This document shows, piece by piece, positions 17,980 through 26,509 of a DNA stretch of 57,577 nucleotides (positions are counted from its first letter, which is position 1; the number at the start of each line of letters is the position of its first letter). The position numbers were made by a program, and so were the translations under genes. The notes under the pieces were generated by a model. It was not told the origin of the DNA, did no database searches, and was given only the letters and a program-made list of their open reading frames with translations. This DNA is from Tannerella sp. (GTDB lineage Bacteria > Bacteroidota > Bacteroidia > Bacteroidales > Tannerellaceae): positions 1 through 57,577 of the forward strand of contig JAISXP010000069.1 of assembly GCA_031270465.1 (NCBI GenBank). The letters run 5' to 3'.

Positions 17980-18955
17980 ACGCATCTACATTCTCGAAAG
18001 CGTCGACCCGGTCGCTTTCTACGGCGTGAACAATGCGAACATGCAACTGATCAAGACGCTGTTCCCGAAACTGCGTATCGTGGCGCGCGGCAACGTGATG
18101 AAGATCGTCGGCGACGAGGACGAACTGGACGTCTTCATCCGAAAAATACGGGAAATAGAGGAACACTGCGAAGAATACAACACGCTGACGGAAGATGTGA
18201 TCATCGATATCGTGAAAGGCAATCCGTCCGAAGCGGTAAGGAAGCAGGACAACTTGATCATACACGGCGTGGGCGGCAGACCTGTCGTCGCCCGTTCGGC
18301 AAACCAGCAGAAACTGGTGAAAAGCTTCGAAGAAAACGACCTCACCTTCGCCGTCGGCCCTGCGGGATCGGGCAAGACGTTTGTCGCCATAGCGCTTGCC
18401 GTGCGGGCGCTCAAGAGCAGGCAGGTGCGGAAAATCATCCTCAGCCGTCCCGCCGTGGAGGCCGGCGAGAAGCTGGGTTTCCTGCCCGGCGAGATGAAAG
18501 ACAAGCTCGACCCCTACCTGCAGCCGCTCTACGACGCGCTGCAGGAAATGATTCCCCCCGCCAGACTGAAGGAATACACGGAAAGCAGCATCATTCAGAT
18601 TGCCCCGCTCGCCTTCATGCGCGGGCGCACGCTGAACGACGCCGTGATTATCCTCGACGAAGCGCAGAACACGACGCCGCTACAGATCAAAATGTTCCTC
18701 ACACGGCTGGGACTGCGCGCCAAAATGATCGTCACCGGCGACATCACGCAGATCGACCTCCCGGCAAGCATGAACTCCGGTCTTGTCGAAGCCATGCAAA
18801 TACTCTCCGGAGTGCACGGCATCGGGAAGGTGGCATTCACAAAAAAAGACATCGTCCGCCACAAACTTGTCCGGCACATCGTCGACGCCTACGAGAAGAA
18901 CGGCAGACGGCGAAAAGAAATCAGCTCGAAAACAAAAACAGTCATAAAAGAATAA
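17972..18955 (+). CDS. PhoH-family ATPase
   Basis: A 327-residue cytoplasmic PhoH-like protein. An N-terminal KH-like region (about residues 1-85) is followed by the P-loop ATPase, with Walker A GPAGSGKT at 129-136, ILSRPAVEAGEKLGFLPG, Walker B VIILDEAQNTTPLQIKMFL and the sensor VTGDITQIDLP. The family is linked to RNA metabolism and phosphate starvation, and the exact role is unresolved. Its start lies 8 nt inside the upstream RhaM-like gene and purC follows after 3 nt, which points to one transcript. Confidence 0.9.
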   Translation: MIERIYILESVDPVAFYGVNNANMQLIKTLFPKLRIVARGNVMKIVGDEDELDVFIRKIREIEEHCEEYNTLTEDVIIDIVKGNPSEAVRKQDNLIIHGVGGRPVVARSANQQKLVKSFEENDLTFAVGPAGSGKTFVAIALAVRALKSRQVRKIILSRPAVEAGEKLGFLPGEMKDKLDPYLQPLYDALQEMIPPARLKEYTESSIIQIAPLAFMRGRTLNDAVIILDEAQNTTPLQIKMFLTRLGLRAKMIVTGDITQIDLPASMNSGLVEAMQILSGVHGIGKVAFTKKDIVRHKLVRHIVDAYEKNGRRRKEISSKTKTVIKE

Positions 18956-18958
18956 GAC

Positions 18959-19918
18959 ATGAAAAAAGCTTTGATAAAAACCGACTATCACTTTCCGGGA
19001 CAGTTGGGCGTGTATCACGGAAAGGTACGCGACGTGTACAGCCTGCGCGGCGAAATCCTGGTCATGGTCGCCACCGACCGCATTTCGGCCTTCGACGTCG
19101 TGCTGCCTGAAGGAATACCGTACAAGGGGCAGATGCTCAATCAGCTGGCGGCCAAATTTCTGGATGTGACGGCCGACATCTGTCCGAACTGGAAACTGGC
19201 CGTTCCCGACCCGATGGCGACGGCGGGTGTCCGCTGTGAAGGCTATCCCGTCGAGATGATCGTGCGCGGATACCTCTGCGGCAGCGCATGGCGGGCTTAC
19301 AGAAACGGCGCGCGCGAAATATGCGGCGTGACAATCCCCGACGGCATGAGTGAAAACGAAGCCCTGCCCGAACCCGCCGTCACCCCGACAACAAAAGCGG
19401 CGCAGGGCGCGCACGACGAAAACATCTCCAGAGACGACATACTGAAAAGCGGCCTGGTGTCGGAAGGCGACTATGCCGTACTGGAAAAATATGCGCTCGA
19501 ACTGTTTCGCCGCGGCACGGAGATCGCCGCCCGCCGTGGACTGATCCTCGCGGACACGAAATACGAATTCGGACATGCCGACGGCACGATCTATCTGATC
19601 GACGAAATCCACACGCCCGACTCGTCACGCTATTTCTACCGCGACGGCTACGAACAGCGTCTTTCGCACGGCGAACCACAGAGACAGCTCTCCAAGGAGT
19701 TTGTCCGCGAATGGTTGATGGCGAACAGCTTTCAGGGAAAGGCCGGCCAGACGGTGCCCGCAATGACGCCCGAAATCGTCGACGGCATCAGTAACCGTTA
19801 CATCGAACTCTACGAACAGATCACGGGCGAAACGTTCGTGAAAGTCGACACCGGCGACCTGCTTTCGCGCATCGAACGGAACGTGACGGAATGGTGCCGC
19901 GCGCGGCAGAACCCCTGA
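18959..19918 (+). CDS. purC: phosphoribosylaminoimidazole-succinocarboxamide synthase
   Basis: A 319-residue SAICAR synthetase. It joins aspartate to CAIR with ATP in step eight of purine synthesis. Motifs are [28 protein letters not shown], the AICAR-side [29 protein letters not shown] and [13 protein letters not shown]. Length and the C-terminal extension fit the longer PurC of Bacteroidota and eukaryotes. It is the last gene of the eno/RhaM-like/phoH/purC run. A mismatched hairpin sits just after the stop without a T tract. Confidence 0.95.
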   Translation: MKKALIKTDYHFPGQLGVYHGKVRDVYSLRGEILVMVATDRISAFDVVLPEGIPYKGQMLNQLAAKFLDVTADICPNWKLAVPDPMATAGVRCEGYPVEMIVRGYLCGSAWRAYRNGAREICGVTIPDGMSENEALPEPAVTPTTKAAQGAHDENISRDDILKSGLVSEGDYAVLEKYALELFRRGTEIAARRGLILADTKYEFGHADGTIYLIDEIHTPDSSRYFYRDGYEQRLSHGEPQRQLSKEFVREWLMANSFQGKAGQTVPAMTPEIVDGISNRYIELYEQITGETFVKVDTGDLLSRIERNVTEWCRARQNP

Positions 19919-20016
19919 CACGGGGATTCTTTTCGTTTAAACACGGAGAATACCCTTAGTTTGCAAAAGGAAAAAAGCAATGTTAATTTCAATCGCCCGT
20001 TTGTAAGGGAGAAAAG

Positions 20017-20168
20017 AATTAACAGGCCGGAGAGGTGAACTAAACGGAGACAGAAGTTTAAAACTTATTCTCCGAAACAGACCTCTGCCGGCCAGGCTAA
20101 AAATACCATATGGAATTTTAGTCCTTTAAGACTGCTAAGGATGTTAGTACAGTCAGCTTTTGTTAATT
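20017..20168 (+). other. strongly folding multi-helix segment upstream of an IS110 remnant
   Basis: Nested complementarities are visible. AATTAAC (20017-20023) pairs with GTTAATT (20162-20168) and encloses three hairpins. The first joins GGCCGGAGAGGT (20025-20036) to ACCTCTGCCGGCC (20081-20093), with an inner CGGAGA/TCTCCG helix. The second joins CTAAAA (20097-20102) to TTTTAG (20116-20121). The third joins GACTGCTAA (20130-20138) to TTAG-TA-CAGTC (20144-20154). It could be a structured RNA, possibly the guide RNA of the decayed IS110, or fortuitous palindromes in dying DNA. Nothing else is seen between purC and 20017. Confidence 0.4.
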
Positions 20169-20188
20169 CCAAAATCATAAGAAACAAA

Positions 20189-20453
20189 GATTTCACCGCG
20201 TTCGAAAACAGCCGGCAGTTTTCCTGTTATGCCGGTATGGCGCCCTTCGACGATTCTTTGGGTACAAGCCGCAACCGGGGCAGGCATATTCGCAGAACAG
20301 GCTCAAACAGGTATATATGAAGGCCCTGCTTACTCAGGCTGCCAGATCTGCGTGGTATACGACTGCGAATTGAGAGCGTATTATCAGCGTAAACTGGCCG
20401 AAGGCAAGCTGATAAATGCGAATAACGTATTGTTTGTGGGGAAACTGAAATAA
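20189..20453 (+). pseudogene. IS110/IS116/IS902-family transposase, C-terminal remnant with two frameshifts
   Basis: Three frames in succession give the Transposase_20 region: DFTAFENSRQFSCYAGMAPF and then DDSLGTSRNRGRHIRRTG; next, after a shift near 20320, KALLTQAARSA; then, after a second shift near 20367, ELRAYYQRKLAEGK, ending at a TAA at 20453. The order F.CYAG.APF, GTS..RGR, ALL..AA.SA, LRAYY.RK..EGK is that of IS110-family transposases. The RuvC-like N-terminal half is missing, and the final residues diverge from the family. The copy is dead. Confidence 0.75.
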
Positions 20454-20490
20454 TAACGCGAAAACCGGCCGTTCATTGAAGAAAAAGAAG

Positions 20491-20498
20491 TACCTTTG
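20491..20498 (+). promoter_or_regulatory. -7 box of serC
   Basis: TACCTTTG, 34 nt before the serC ATG. No TTTG stands at the -33 distance. Confidence 0.5.
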
Positions 20499-20532
20499 CA
20501 CGATTTTATAACATAACATTATCAATAAAGCA

Positions 20533-21600
20533 ATGAAAAAGCATAATTTTTATGCGGGGCCTTCTATTCTAAGTGAATATACGATAAGGAATACCGCAGC
20601 AGCCGTAGAGAATTTTGCAGGTACGGGACTTTCCCTGCTGGAAGTTTCGCATCGCGGAAAAGAGTTTGTCGCCGTCAACGACGAGGCGCGCCTGCTCGTG
20701 AAAGAGTTGTTGGACGTGCCGGATACGCACGAAGTCGTCTTCCTGGGCGGCGGCGCCAGCATGCAATTCTGCATGGTGCCTTACAACCTGCTCAACAGGA
20801 AAGCATCCTATCTGGATACCGGTACATGGTCGTCCAAGGCTATCAAGGAAGCCCGGCTCTTTGGCGAAATCGAAGTAGTCGCCTCTTCCAAAGACAGTAA
20901 TTACACTTACATCCCAAAGGATTATACCGTTTCGCCCGATTCCGACTATTTTCATATCACGACGAACAACACCATCTTTGGAACGGAGATTCACAACATC
21001 CCGGAAGTAGATATTCCATTAATCGCCGACATGTCGTCGGACATTTTCGCACGCCCGATAGACGTATCCAAATACAGCATCATCTATGCCGGTGCACAAA
21101 AGAATCTGGCGCCCGCGGGCGTAACGATTGTGATTGTCCGCAAGGATGCGCTCGGGAAAGTCGACCGTCCGATTCCGTCCATGCTTAACTATCAGATTCA
21201 CATCGCCAACGACTCGATGTTCAACACGCCCCCCGTCCTGCCCATTTACGCCGCGCTGCAAACGCTCAAATGGTACAAGGAACAGGGCGGAATCCCCGTT
21301 TTGCAGAAGAAAAATATCGAAAAGGCAGCTATTCTGTACGACGAAATTGACCGCAACAAACTGTTTCGGGGAACGACCGCTGTCGAAGACCGCTCGCTGA
21401 TGAACGTCTGTTTCGTGATGAACGACGAATACAAAGAATTGGAAAGTGCTTTCAGTCAGTATGCTTCTTCGCAGGGTATTGTCGGTATTAAGGGACACCG
21501 TTCGGTCGGAGGGTTCCGCGCATCGCTGTACAATGCAATGCCCGGAAGCAGCGTAAAAGTTCTGGTAGATGCAATGAAATCATTCGAAAAAAACATCTGA
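20533..21600 (+). CDS. serC: phosphoserine aminotransferase
   Basis: A 355-residue class V PLP aminotransferase. It converts 3-phosphohydroxypyruvate and glutamate to O-phosphoserine. The N-terminus [47 protein letters not shown], and [13 protein letters not shown] with the PLP Lys190 are all diagnostic, as is the C-terminal [16 protein letters not shown]. It heads the serC-serA-DUF1015 cluster common in Bacteroidota, with serA 17 nt downstream. Confidence 0.96.
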   Translation: MKKHNFYAGPSILSEYTIRNTAAAVENFAGTGLSLLEVSHRGKEFVAVNDEARLLVKELLDVPDTHEVVFLGGGASMQFCMVPYNLLNRKASYLDTGTWSSKAIKEARLFGEIEVVASSKDSNYTYIPKDYTVSPDSDYFHITTNNTIFGTEIHNIPEVDIPLIADMSSDIFARPIDVSKYSIIYAGAQKNLAPAGVTIVIVRKDALGKVDRPIPSMLNYQIHIANDSMFNTPPVLPIYAALQTLKWYKEQGGIPVLQKKNIEKAAILYDEIDRNKLFRGTTAVEDRSLMNVCFVMNDEYKELESAFSQYASSQGIVGIKGHRSVGGFRASLYNAMPGSSVKVLVDAMKSFEKNI

Positions 21601-21617
21601 TCAATCCCAATCGAATT

Positions 21618-22538
21618 ATGAAAATACTGATAGCTACCGAAAAGCCGTTTGCCGCACCGGCAGTAAACGCCATCCGTCAGGTCGTCGAAACGGCGGATAT
21701 GACTTTGACGCTTTTAGAGAAATACACGGAGAAGGCGCAGCTGCTGAATGCCGTGACGGATGTCGACGCCATCATTATCCGAAGCGATATTATTGACAGC
21801 GAGGTGTTCGATGCTGCCGGACAGTTGAAAATCGTCGTCCGTGCGGGTGCCGGTTACGACAATGTGGATTTGGCATCGGCCACGGCGCATAACGTCTGCG
21901 TGATGAACACGCCCGGACAAAATGCCAATGCCGTAGCTGAGCTTGCGTTTGGGCTGATGGTCTGCGGCGTGCGCAACTTCTTCAACGGCACGTCGGGAAC
22001 AGAAATGAAAGACAAGACGCTCGGCATACACGCCTACGGCAATGTAGGCCGGTGTGTCGCGCGGATTGCCAGAGGTTTCGGGATGGAAGTGTATGCCTTC
22101 GACCCGTTTCTTTCTGCGGAAACAATTGAAAAAGATGGCATCAGAGCCTTAAGCTCGGCGGCGGAACTGTACAGCGTCAGCCGGTTTGTGTCGCTGCATA
22201 TCCCGGCGACGGCCGAGACAAAAAATTCCATCGGCTACGACCTGCTCATCTCCATGCCGAAAAACGCCATGCTCGTAAACACGGCGCGCAAGGAAGTGAT
22301 CCACGAAGCGGAGTTGCTTAAAGTCATGGACATACGTCCCGACTTCAAGTACCTGACCGACATCATGCCGGACTGTCATCCCGAGCTGAGTGAAAAATTC
22401 GCCGGACGCTATTTCAGCACCCCCAAAAAGATAGGCGCACAAACGGCCGAAGCCAATAACAACGCAGGCATCGCCGCCGCCGAACAGATCGTCGATTTCC
22501 TGAAAAACGGAAATGAACGGTTTCGGGTGAACAGGTAG
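21618..22538 (+). CDS. serA: D-3-phosphoglycerate dehydrogenase
   Basis: A 306-residue D-2-hydroxyacid dehydrogenase. It oxidises 3-phosphoglycerate to 3-phosphohydroxypyruvate, the first step of serine synthesis, directly before SerC in the pathway. Visible are VVRAGAGYDNVDLASA, NTPGQNANAVAELAFGLM, the NAD-binding GIHAYGNVGRCVARIARGFG and FVSLHIPATAETKNSIG. The chain stops after the nucleotide and catalytic domains and has no ACT or ASB regulatory domain, so classical serine feedback through ACT is not expected. The NAD motif begins G-I-H-A-Y-G rather than GxGxxG. Confidence 0.93.
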   Translation: MKILIATEKPFAAPAVNAIRQVVETADMTLTLLEKYTEKAQLLNAVTDVDAIIIRSDIIDSEVFDAAGQLKIVVRAGAGYDNVDLASATAHNVCVMNTPGQNANAVAELAFGLMVCGVRNFFNGTSGTEMKDKTLGIHAYGNVGRCVARIARGFGMEVYAFDPFLSAETIEKDGIRALSSAAELYSVSRFVSLHIPATAETKNSIGYDLLISMPKNAMLVNTARKEVIHEAELLKVMDIRPDFKYLTDIMPDCHPELSEKFAGRYFSTPKKIGAQTAEANNNAGIAAAEQIVDFLKNGNERFRVNR

Positions 22539-22570
22539 ATCCCATTTTCATAACCAAACAGTCAAGCAAT

Positions 22571-23818
22571 ATGATCATAAAGCCTTTCAGGGGTATCCGT
22601 CCGCCGAAAGAATTAGTCGAGGCCGTTTCGTCACGACCGTATGACGTGCTGAACTCGGACGAAGCGCGCACGGAAGCCCGCGACAACGGAAAGTCGCTGT
22701 ATCACATCATCAAGCCGGAGATAGATTTTCCGGCGGGAACGGACGAACACGATCCGAAAGTATACGACAGAGCTGTCGCCAATTTCAAAGCCTTCCGGAC
22801 GAACAAATGGCTCGTGCAGGATGAAAAGGAACTGTACTATATCTACGCGCAGACAATGAACGGCAAAACGCAATACGGCCTCGTATTGTGCGCACATGTA
22901 GATGATTACTTGGCAGGACGCATCAGGAAGCACGAACTCACGCGCCGCGACAAGGAAGAAGACCGCATGAAACACGTGAGGATAAACAATGCCAACATCG
23001 AACCGGTCTTTTTCGCCTGTCCCGACAACGACACTCTCAATGCCATCGTCGCAAAATATACCTGCCGGACACCCGAATACGATTTTGTCGCACCGCCCGA
23101 ACATTTCCGACATACGTTCTGGATTGTGGACAACGATACGGACATACAGCAGATTACGGACTGCTTTGCTGCCATCCCGTCGCTGTATATTGCAGACGGT
23201 CACCACCGTTCGGCTGCAGCTGCACTGGTGGGAGCCGAGAAGGCGCAGCAGAATCCACATCACCGCGGCGACGAAGAATACAACTATTTCATGGCAGTAT
23301 GTTTCACCGCCGGACAACTGACCATCATCGACTACAACCGTGTTGTGAAAGACCTGAACGGACTTTCGGACGACGCTTTTCTGCAGGCCCTCACTAAAAA
23401 CTTCACCGTCGAACCGAAAGGAAGCGAAATTTTCAAACCCGCCCGGCTGCATCAGTTTTCGCTTTATCTGAACGGCAACTGGTACGCTCTGACAGCCAAA
23501 GAAGGCGCATACGACGACAGTGACCCCATCGGCGGCCTCGACGTGACGGTCTCGTCCAACCTGATTCTGAACGAAATACTGGGCATCAAAGACCTGCGTT
23601 CGGACAAACGGGTCGACTTCGTGGGCGGCATCCGTGGACTGAGCGAACTCAAACGGCGCGTAGACAGCGGCGAAATGAAAGCGGCGCTGGCTTTGTTCCC
23701 CGTTTCGATGCAGCAAATCATCCGCATCGCCGACGCAGGTCTCATCATGCCCCCGAAAACAACCTGGTTCGAGCCAAAACTGCGTTCCGGCCTGGTCATC
23801 CATTCGCTCGAAGAATAA
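22571..23818 (+). CDS. DUF1015-family protein
   Basis: A 415-residue protein of the DUF1015 family, recognisable from IIKPFRGIRPPKELVEAVSS at the N-terminus, RPYDVLNSDEAR, the FPAGTDEHDP loop and especially YIADGHHRSAAAALVG. Its biochemical activity is not established to my knowledge. Its constant position behind serC and serA in Bacteroidota suggests a link to serine metabolism. It lies 32 nt after serA and probably shares that transcript. An imperfect inverted repeat (TTCCGGGGAC near 23881 with GTCCCGGAA near 23925) follows 60 nt after the stop. Confidence 0.9.
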   Translation: MIIKPFRGIRPPKELVEAVSSRPYDVLNSDEARTEARDNGKSLYHIIKPEIDFPAGTDEHDPKVYDRAVANFKAFRTNKWLVQDEKELYYIYAQTMNGKTQYGLVLCAHVDDYLAGRIRKHELTRRDKEEDRMKHVRINNANIEPVFFACPDNDTLNAIVAKYTCRTPEYDFVAPPEHFRHTFWIVDNDTDIQQITDCFAAIPSLYIADGHHRSAAAALVGAEKAQQNPHHRGDEEYNYFMAVCFTAGQLTIIDYNRVVKDLNGLSDDAFLQALTKNFTVEPKGSEIFKPARLHQFSLYLNGNWYALTAKEGAYDDSDPIGGLDVTVSSNLILNEILGIKDLRSDKRVDFVGGIRGLSELKRRVDSGEMKAALALFPVSMQQIIRIADAGLIMPPKTTWFEPKLRSGLVIHSLEE

Positions 23819-23933
23819 AAAACGCAAGGCGAATAAAGTGCATTAACGCAATGTAGCCTGTGCATCGATGCCTGATGAATTTCCGGGGACAAACGTGCAG
23901 GGTGTACGACAAAAGTCCCGGAACAAACAAATT

Positions 23934-23964
23934 TTTGTTTATGACATAAAAACGGCTATCTTTG
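23934..23964 (+). promoter_or_regulatory. consensus promoter of the truncated nuclease-transposase
   Basis: TTTG (23934-23937), a 19-nt spacer and TATCTTTG (23957-23964), with the ATG at 23991, 26 nt downstream. The spacing equals that of the eno promoter. Confidence 0.7.
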
Positions 23965-23990
23965 TATATTAATCTTAAAGAAACAGAAAT

Positions 23991-24116
23991 ATGGGACGAT
24001 ATCTTGATCCGAAAAACGATATGCCGTTCAAGCGCATCTTCGGGGAACATCCCGAGTTGCTGAAAAGTTTTCTCAATGCTCTGATGCCGTTTGATGATAA
24101 CCGGTATGTCGAATGA
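23991..24116 (+). pseudogene. PD-(D/E)XK (Rpn-like) nuclease-family transposase, 41-residue N-terminal stub
   Basis: The 41 codons read MGRYLDPKNDMPFKRIFGEH and then PELLKSFLNALMPFDDNRYVE before a TGA. R.L.P..D..FK.IFG.HPELL..FLNALMP is the standard N-terminus of PD-(D/E)XK nuclease-family transposases of Bacteroidota, normally around 300 residues. The catalytic region is gone and the DNA after the stop is unrelated. The intact consensus promoter and clean start suggest a recent deletion. Confidence 0.72.
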
Positions 24117-24214
24117 ACGGGGCTCACGGAAAACGCGACACTTTCGGGATATGTGTATTATTGCGTCCGTAAGGTATCCGTAAAATATTTTATCGGAGTT
24201 TCCCAAAAAACAAC

Positions 24215-24222
24215 TACTTTTG
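24215..24222 (+). promoter_or_regulatory. -7 box of the M3 peptidase gene
   Basis: TACTTTTG, 25 nt upstream of the ATG at 24248. The short gap 24117-24247 otherwise holds only debris after the truncated transposase. Confidence 0.55.
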
Positions 24223-24247
24223 ACGTCAGAATTTTATACATACCAAT

Positions 24248-26371
24248 ATGATGAAAAAAGTGATGATTTTTATGGGATTAACATTTTTGGCAGGGGCATG
24301 CAACGTGTCTCCTGATAAAAAGACAGAGACGGCCGACACTGCGAATCCGTTTCTGACCGAGTACACAACGCCTTTCGGCGTTCCTCCGTTCGATCGAATC
24401 ACGATCGATGACTACAAGCCGGCCATACTGCAGGGCATGGACGAACAGAAAAAAGAAGTGGATGCCATCGTAAACAAAACGGCCGAGCCTGACTTTGAAA
24501 ATACGATTGTCGCGCTGGATCAAAGCGGACAGTTGCTGTCAAAGGTATACATCGTCTTTTCGGGACAAAACAGCGCCAACACTTCGGACGAGATGCAGGC
24601 GCTCAGCAGAGAACTCTCGCCGCTAATGTCGGCACACAGAGATGACATTTCTCTCAACCCCAAACTGTTTGCCCGCGTTCAGAACGTATACGATAAACGT
24701 AACGAGCTGAATCTGACCAAAGAGCAGGCCAAACTGCTGGAAGAAACCTACAAAAATTTCGTGCGTGGAGGAGCCAGCCTGCCCGAAGACAAACAGGCAC
24801 GGCTGCGCGAGTTGAACAGCGAAATAGCCATGCTGCAACTCTCTTTCGGACAAAACATGCTCAAGGAAACGAACGCTTTCAGGCTGATAATCGACAACAA
24901 AGACGATCTTTCCGGCTTGCCCGACAATCTGATTGCCTCTGCTGCGGAAGATGCCCGCGCGGCGGGAGAAGACGGCAAGTGGGTCTTCACGCTGCAAAAT
25001 CCCAGCATCATGCCTTTCCTGCAATTTTCCGACAGACGCGACCTGCGCGAGAAAATCTTCACCGGATACATCAGCCGGGGAAATAACAACAACGAGGCAG
25101 ACAATAAGGAGATTGTGAAAAAACTCGTCAAAGCACGGCTCGAAAAGGCACAACTGATGGGATACGAACACTTTGCCGCGTTTGCTCTGGATGATCGCAT
25201 GGCAAAAAACGCCAACAACGTCTACAAACTGCTACACGAAGTCTGGACGCCGGCTCTGGATAAAGCGAAAGCCGAACTTGCCGACTTGCAGGCCATGATG
25301 AAGCAAGACGGTATCGACGGCGAACTGAAGGGCTGGGACTGGCGCTACTACAACGAAAAAGTGATGAAAGCGCGTTTCGATATGGACGAAACCGCTGTCC
25401 GCCCCTATCTGCAACTCGAAAAGGTTCGCGAGGGATTGTTTTATGTAGCAAACAGGCTCTACGGAATCTCATTCACAGAATTGAAGGATATACCCAAGCC
25501 TCACGAAGACGCCGTCGCCTTCGAATGTAAGGATGTCGACGGCACGCACCTCGGACTGCTTTACATGGACTACTTCCCGCGGGCAAGCAAACGGGGCGGA
25601 GCCTGGTGCGGCTCGTACCGGCAGCAGACCTGCAGCGACGGCAAACGTGTCGCCCCGCTGGTGACCATCGTCTGCAACTTCACCAAACCCGCAGCCGGAC
25701 AGCCAGCCTTGCTGAGTGTAGACGAGGCTTCGACCATGTTTCACGAGTTTGGGCACGCGCTGCACAGCCTGTTCAGGGATGTACATTACTACGGCGTTGC
25801 GGGCGTGCCGCGCGATTTTGTAGAGCTGCCTTCGCAGGTGATGGAACACTGGGTGCTCGAACCGGAAGTGCTGAAAGTATACGCCAAACACTACCAGACA
25901 GGCGAGAACATGCCTGCCGAACTGGTCAAAAAACTGGAAGAAAGCAGTAAATACGGACAGGGCTTTATGACTTCCGAATACGTGCAGGCCTCAATTCTGG
26001 ATATGGATTACCATGTACTGACCGATATCCCCGGCAACCTGGATATCCTGAAATTCGAAACCGAATCGATGAACAGACTGCACGCCTTGCCGCAAATCCC
26101 GCCACGATATCGCTCCACCTATTTCAATCACACGATGGGCGGCGGCTATACGGCCGGCTATTACAGCTACATGTGGTCGGAAGTGCTCGACGCCGACGCT
26201 TTCGAAGCCTACAAAGAGGCCGGAGATATTTTCGACCAGGCAACGGCAAAACGCTTCCGTGAATATGTGCTTACGCCGGGCGGCATCGACGATGCGATGG
26301 TGATGTACAGGAATTTCCGCGGGAAAGAACCCGACACCACCCCCCTGTTAAAAAATAGAGGACTGAAATAA
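24248..26371 (+). CDS. M3-family metallopeptidase lipoprotein (peptidyl-dipeptidase Dcp type)
   Basis: A 707-residue zinc peptidase. The N-terminus is a lipoprotein signal with lipobox LAGAC (Cys near residue 18), so it is lipid-anchored in the envelope. The long helical N-terminal half (NPFLTEYTTPFGVPPFDRI) is typical of Dcp/oligopeptidase A enzymes. The catalytic site is FHEFGHALHSLF (HExxH), followed by the downstream PSQVMEHWVLEPEVL segment that supplies the third ligand. It trims C-terminal dipeptides or oligopeptides. A second ATG at 24251 is equally possible. The perfect-stem terminator behind it makes it monocistronic. Confidence 0.93.
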   Translation: MMKKVMIFMGLTFLAGACNVSPDKKTETADTANPFLTEYTTPFGVPPFDRITIDDYKPAILQGMDEQKKEVDAIVNKTAEPDFENTIVALDQSGQLLSKVYIVFSGQNSANTSDEMQALSRELSPLMSAHRDDISLNPKLFARVQNVYDKRNELNLTKEQAKLLEETYKNFVRGGASLPEDKQARLRELNSEIAMLQLSFGQNMLKETNAFRLIIDNKDDLSGLPDNLIASAAEDARAAGEDGKWVFTLQNPSIMPFLQFSDRRDLREKIFTGYISRGNNNNEADNKEIVKKLVKARLEKAQLMGYEHFAAFALDDRMAKNANNVYKLLHEVWTPALDKAKAELADLQAMMKQDGIDGELKGWDWRYYNEKVMKARFDMDETAVRPYLQLEKVREGLFYVANRLYGISFTELKDIPKPHEDAVAFECKDVDGTHLGLLYMDYFPRASKRGGAWCGSYRQQTCSDGKRVAPLVTIVCNFTKPAAGQPALLSVDEASTMFHEFGHALHSLFRDVHYYGVAGVPRDFVELPSQVMEHWVLEPEVLKVYAKHYQTGENMPAELVKKLEESSKYGQGFMTSEYVQASILDMDYHVLTDIPGNLDILKFETESMNRLHALPQIPPRYRSTYFNHTMGGGYTAGYYSYMWSEVLDADAFEAYKEAGDIFDQATAKRFREYVLTPGGIDDAMVMYRNFRGKEPDTTPLLKNRGLK

Positions 26372-26421
26372 TAACTCGCCTGTTTTTCCGTTATAAGACG
26401 GTAAGACTGTCATATAATTCG

Positions 26422-26473
26422 CTGCTTCCTTCCTTCGTTCATGCAAATGAGCCTCCGGAAGGAAGCAGTTTTT
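26422..26473 (+). terminator. intrinsic terminator after the M3 peptidase
   Basis: CTGCTTCCTTCC (26422-26433) and GGAAGGAAGCAG (26457-26468) pair perfectly over 12 bp, followed by five T residues. Confidence 0.85.
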
Positions 26474-26509
26474 CGCCGGTCTTCAGGATTTTAAAAAAAA
26501 CGGACATTT

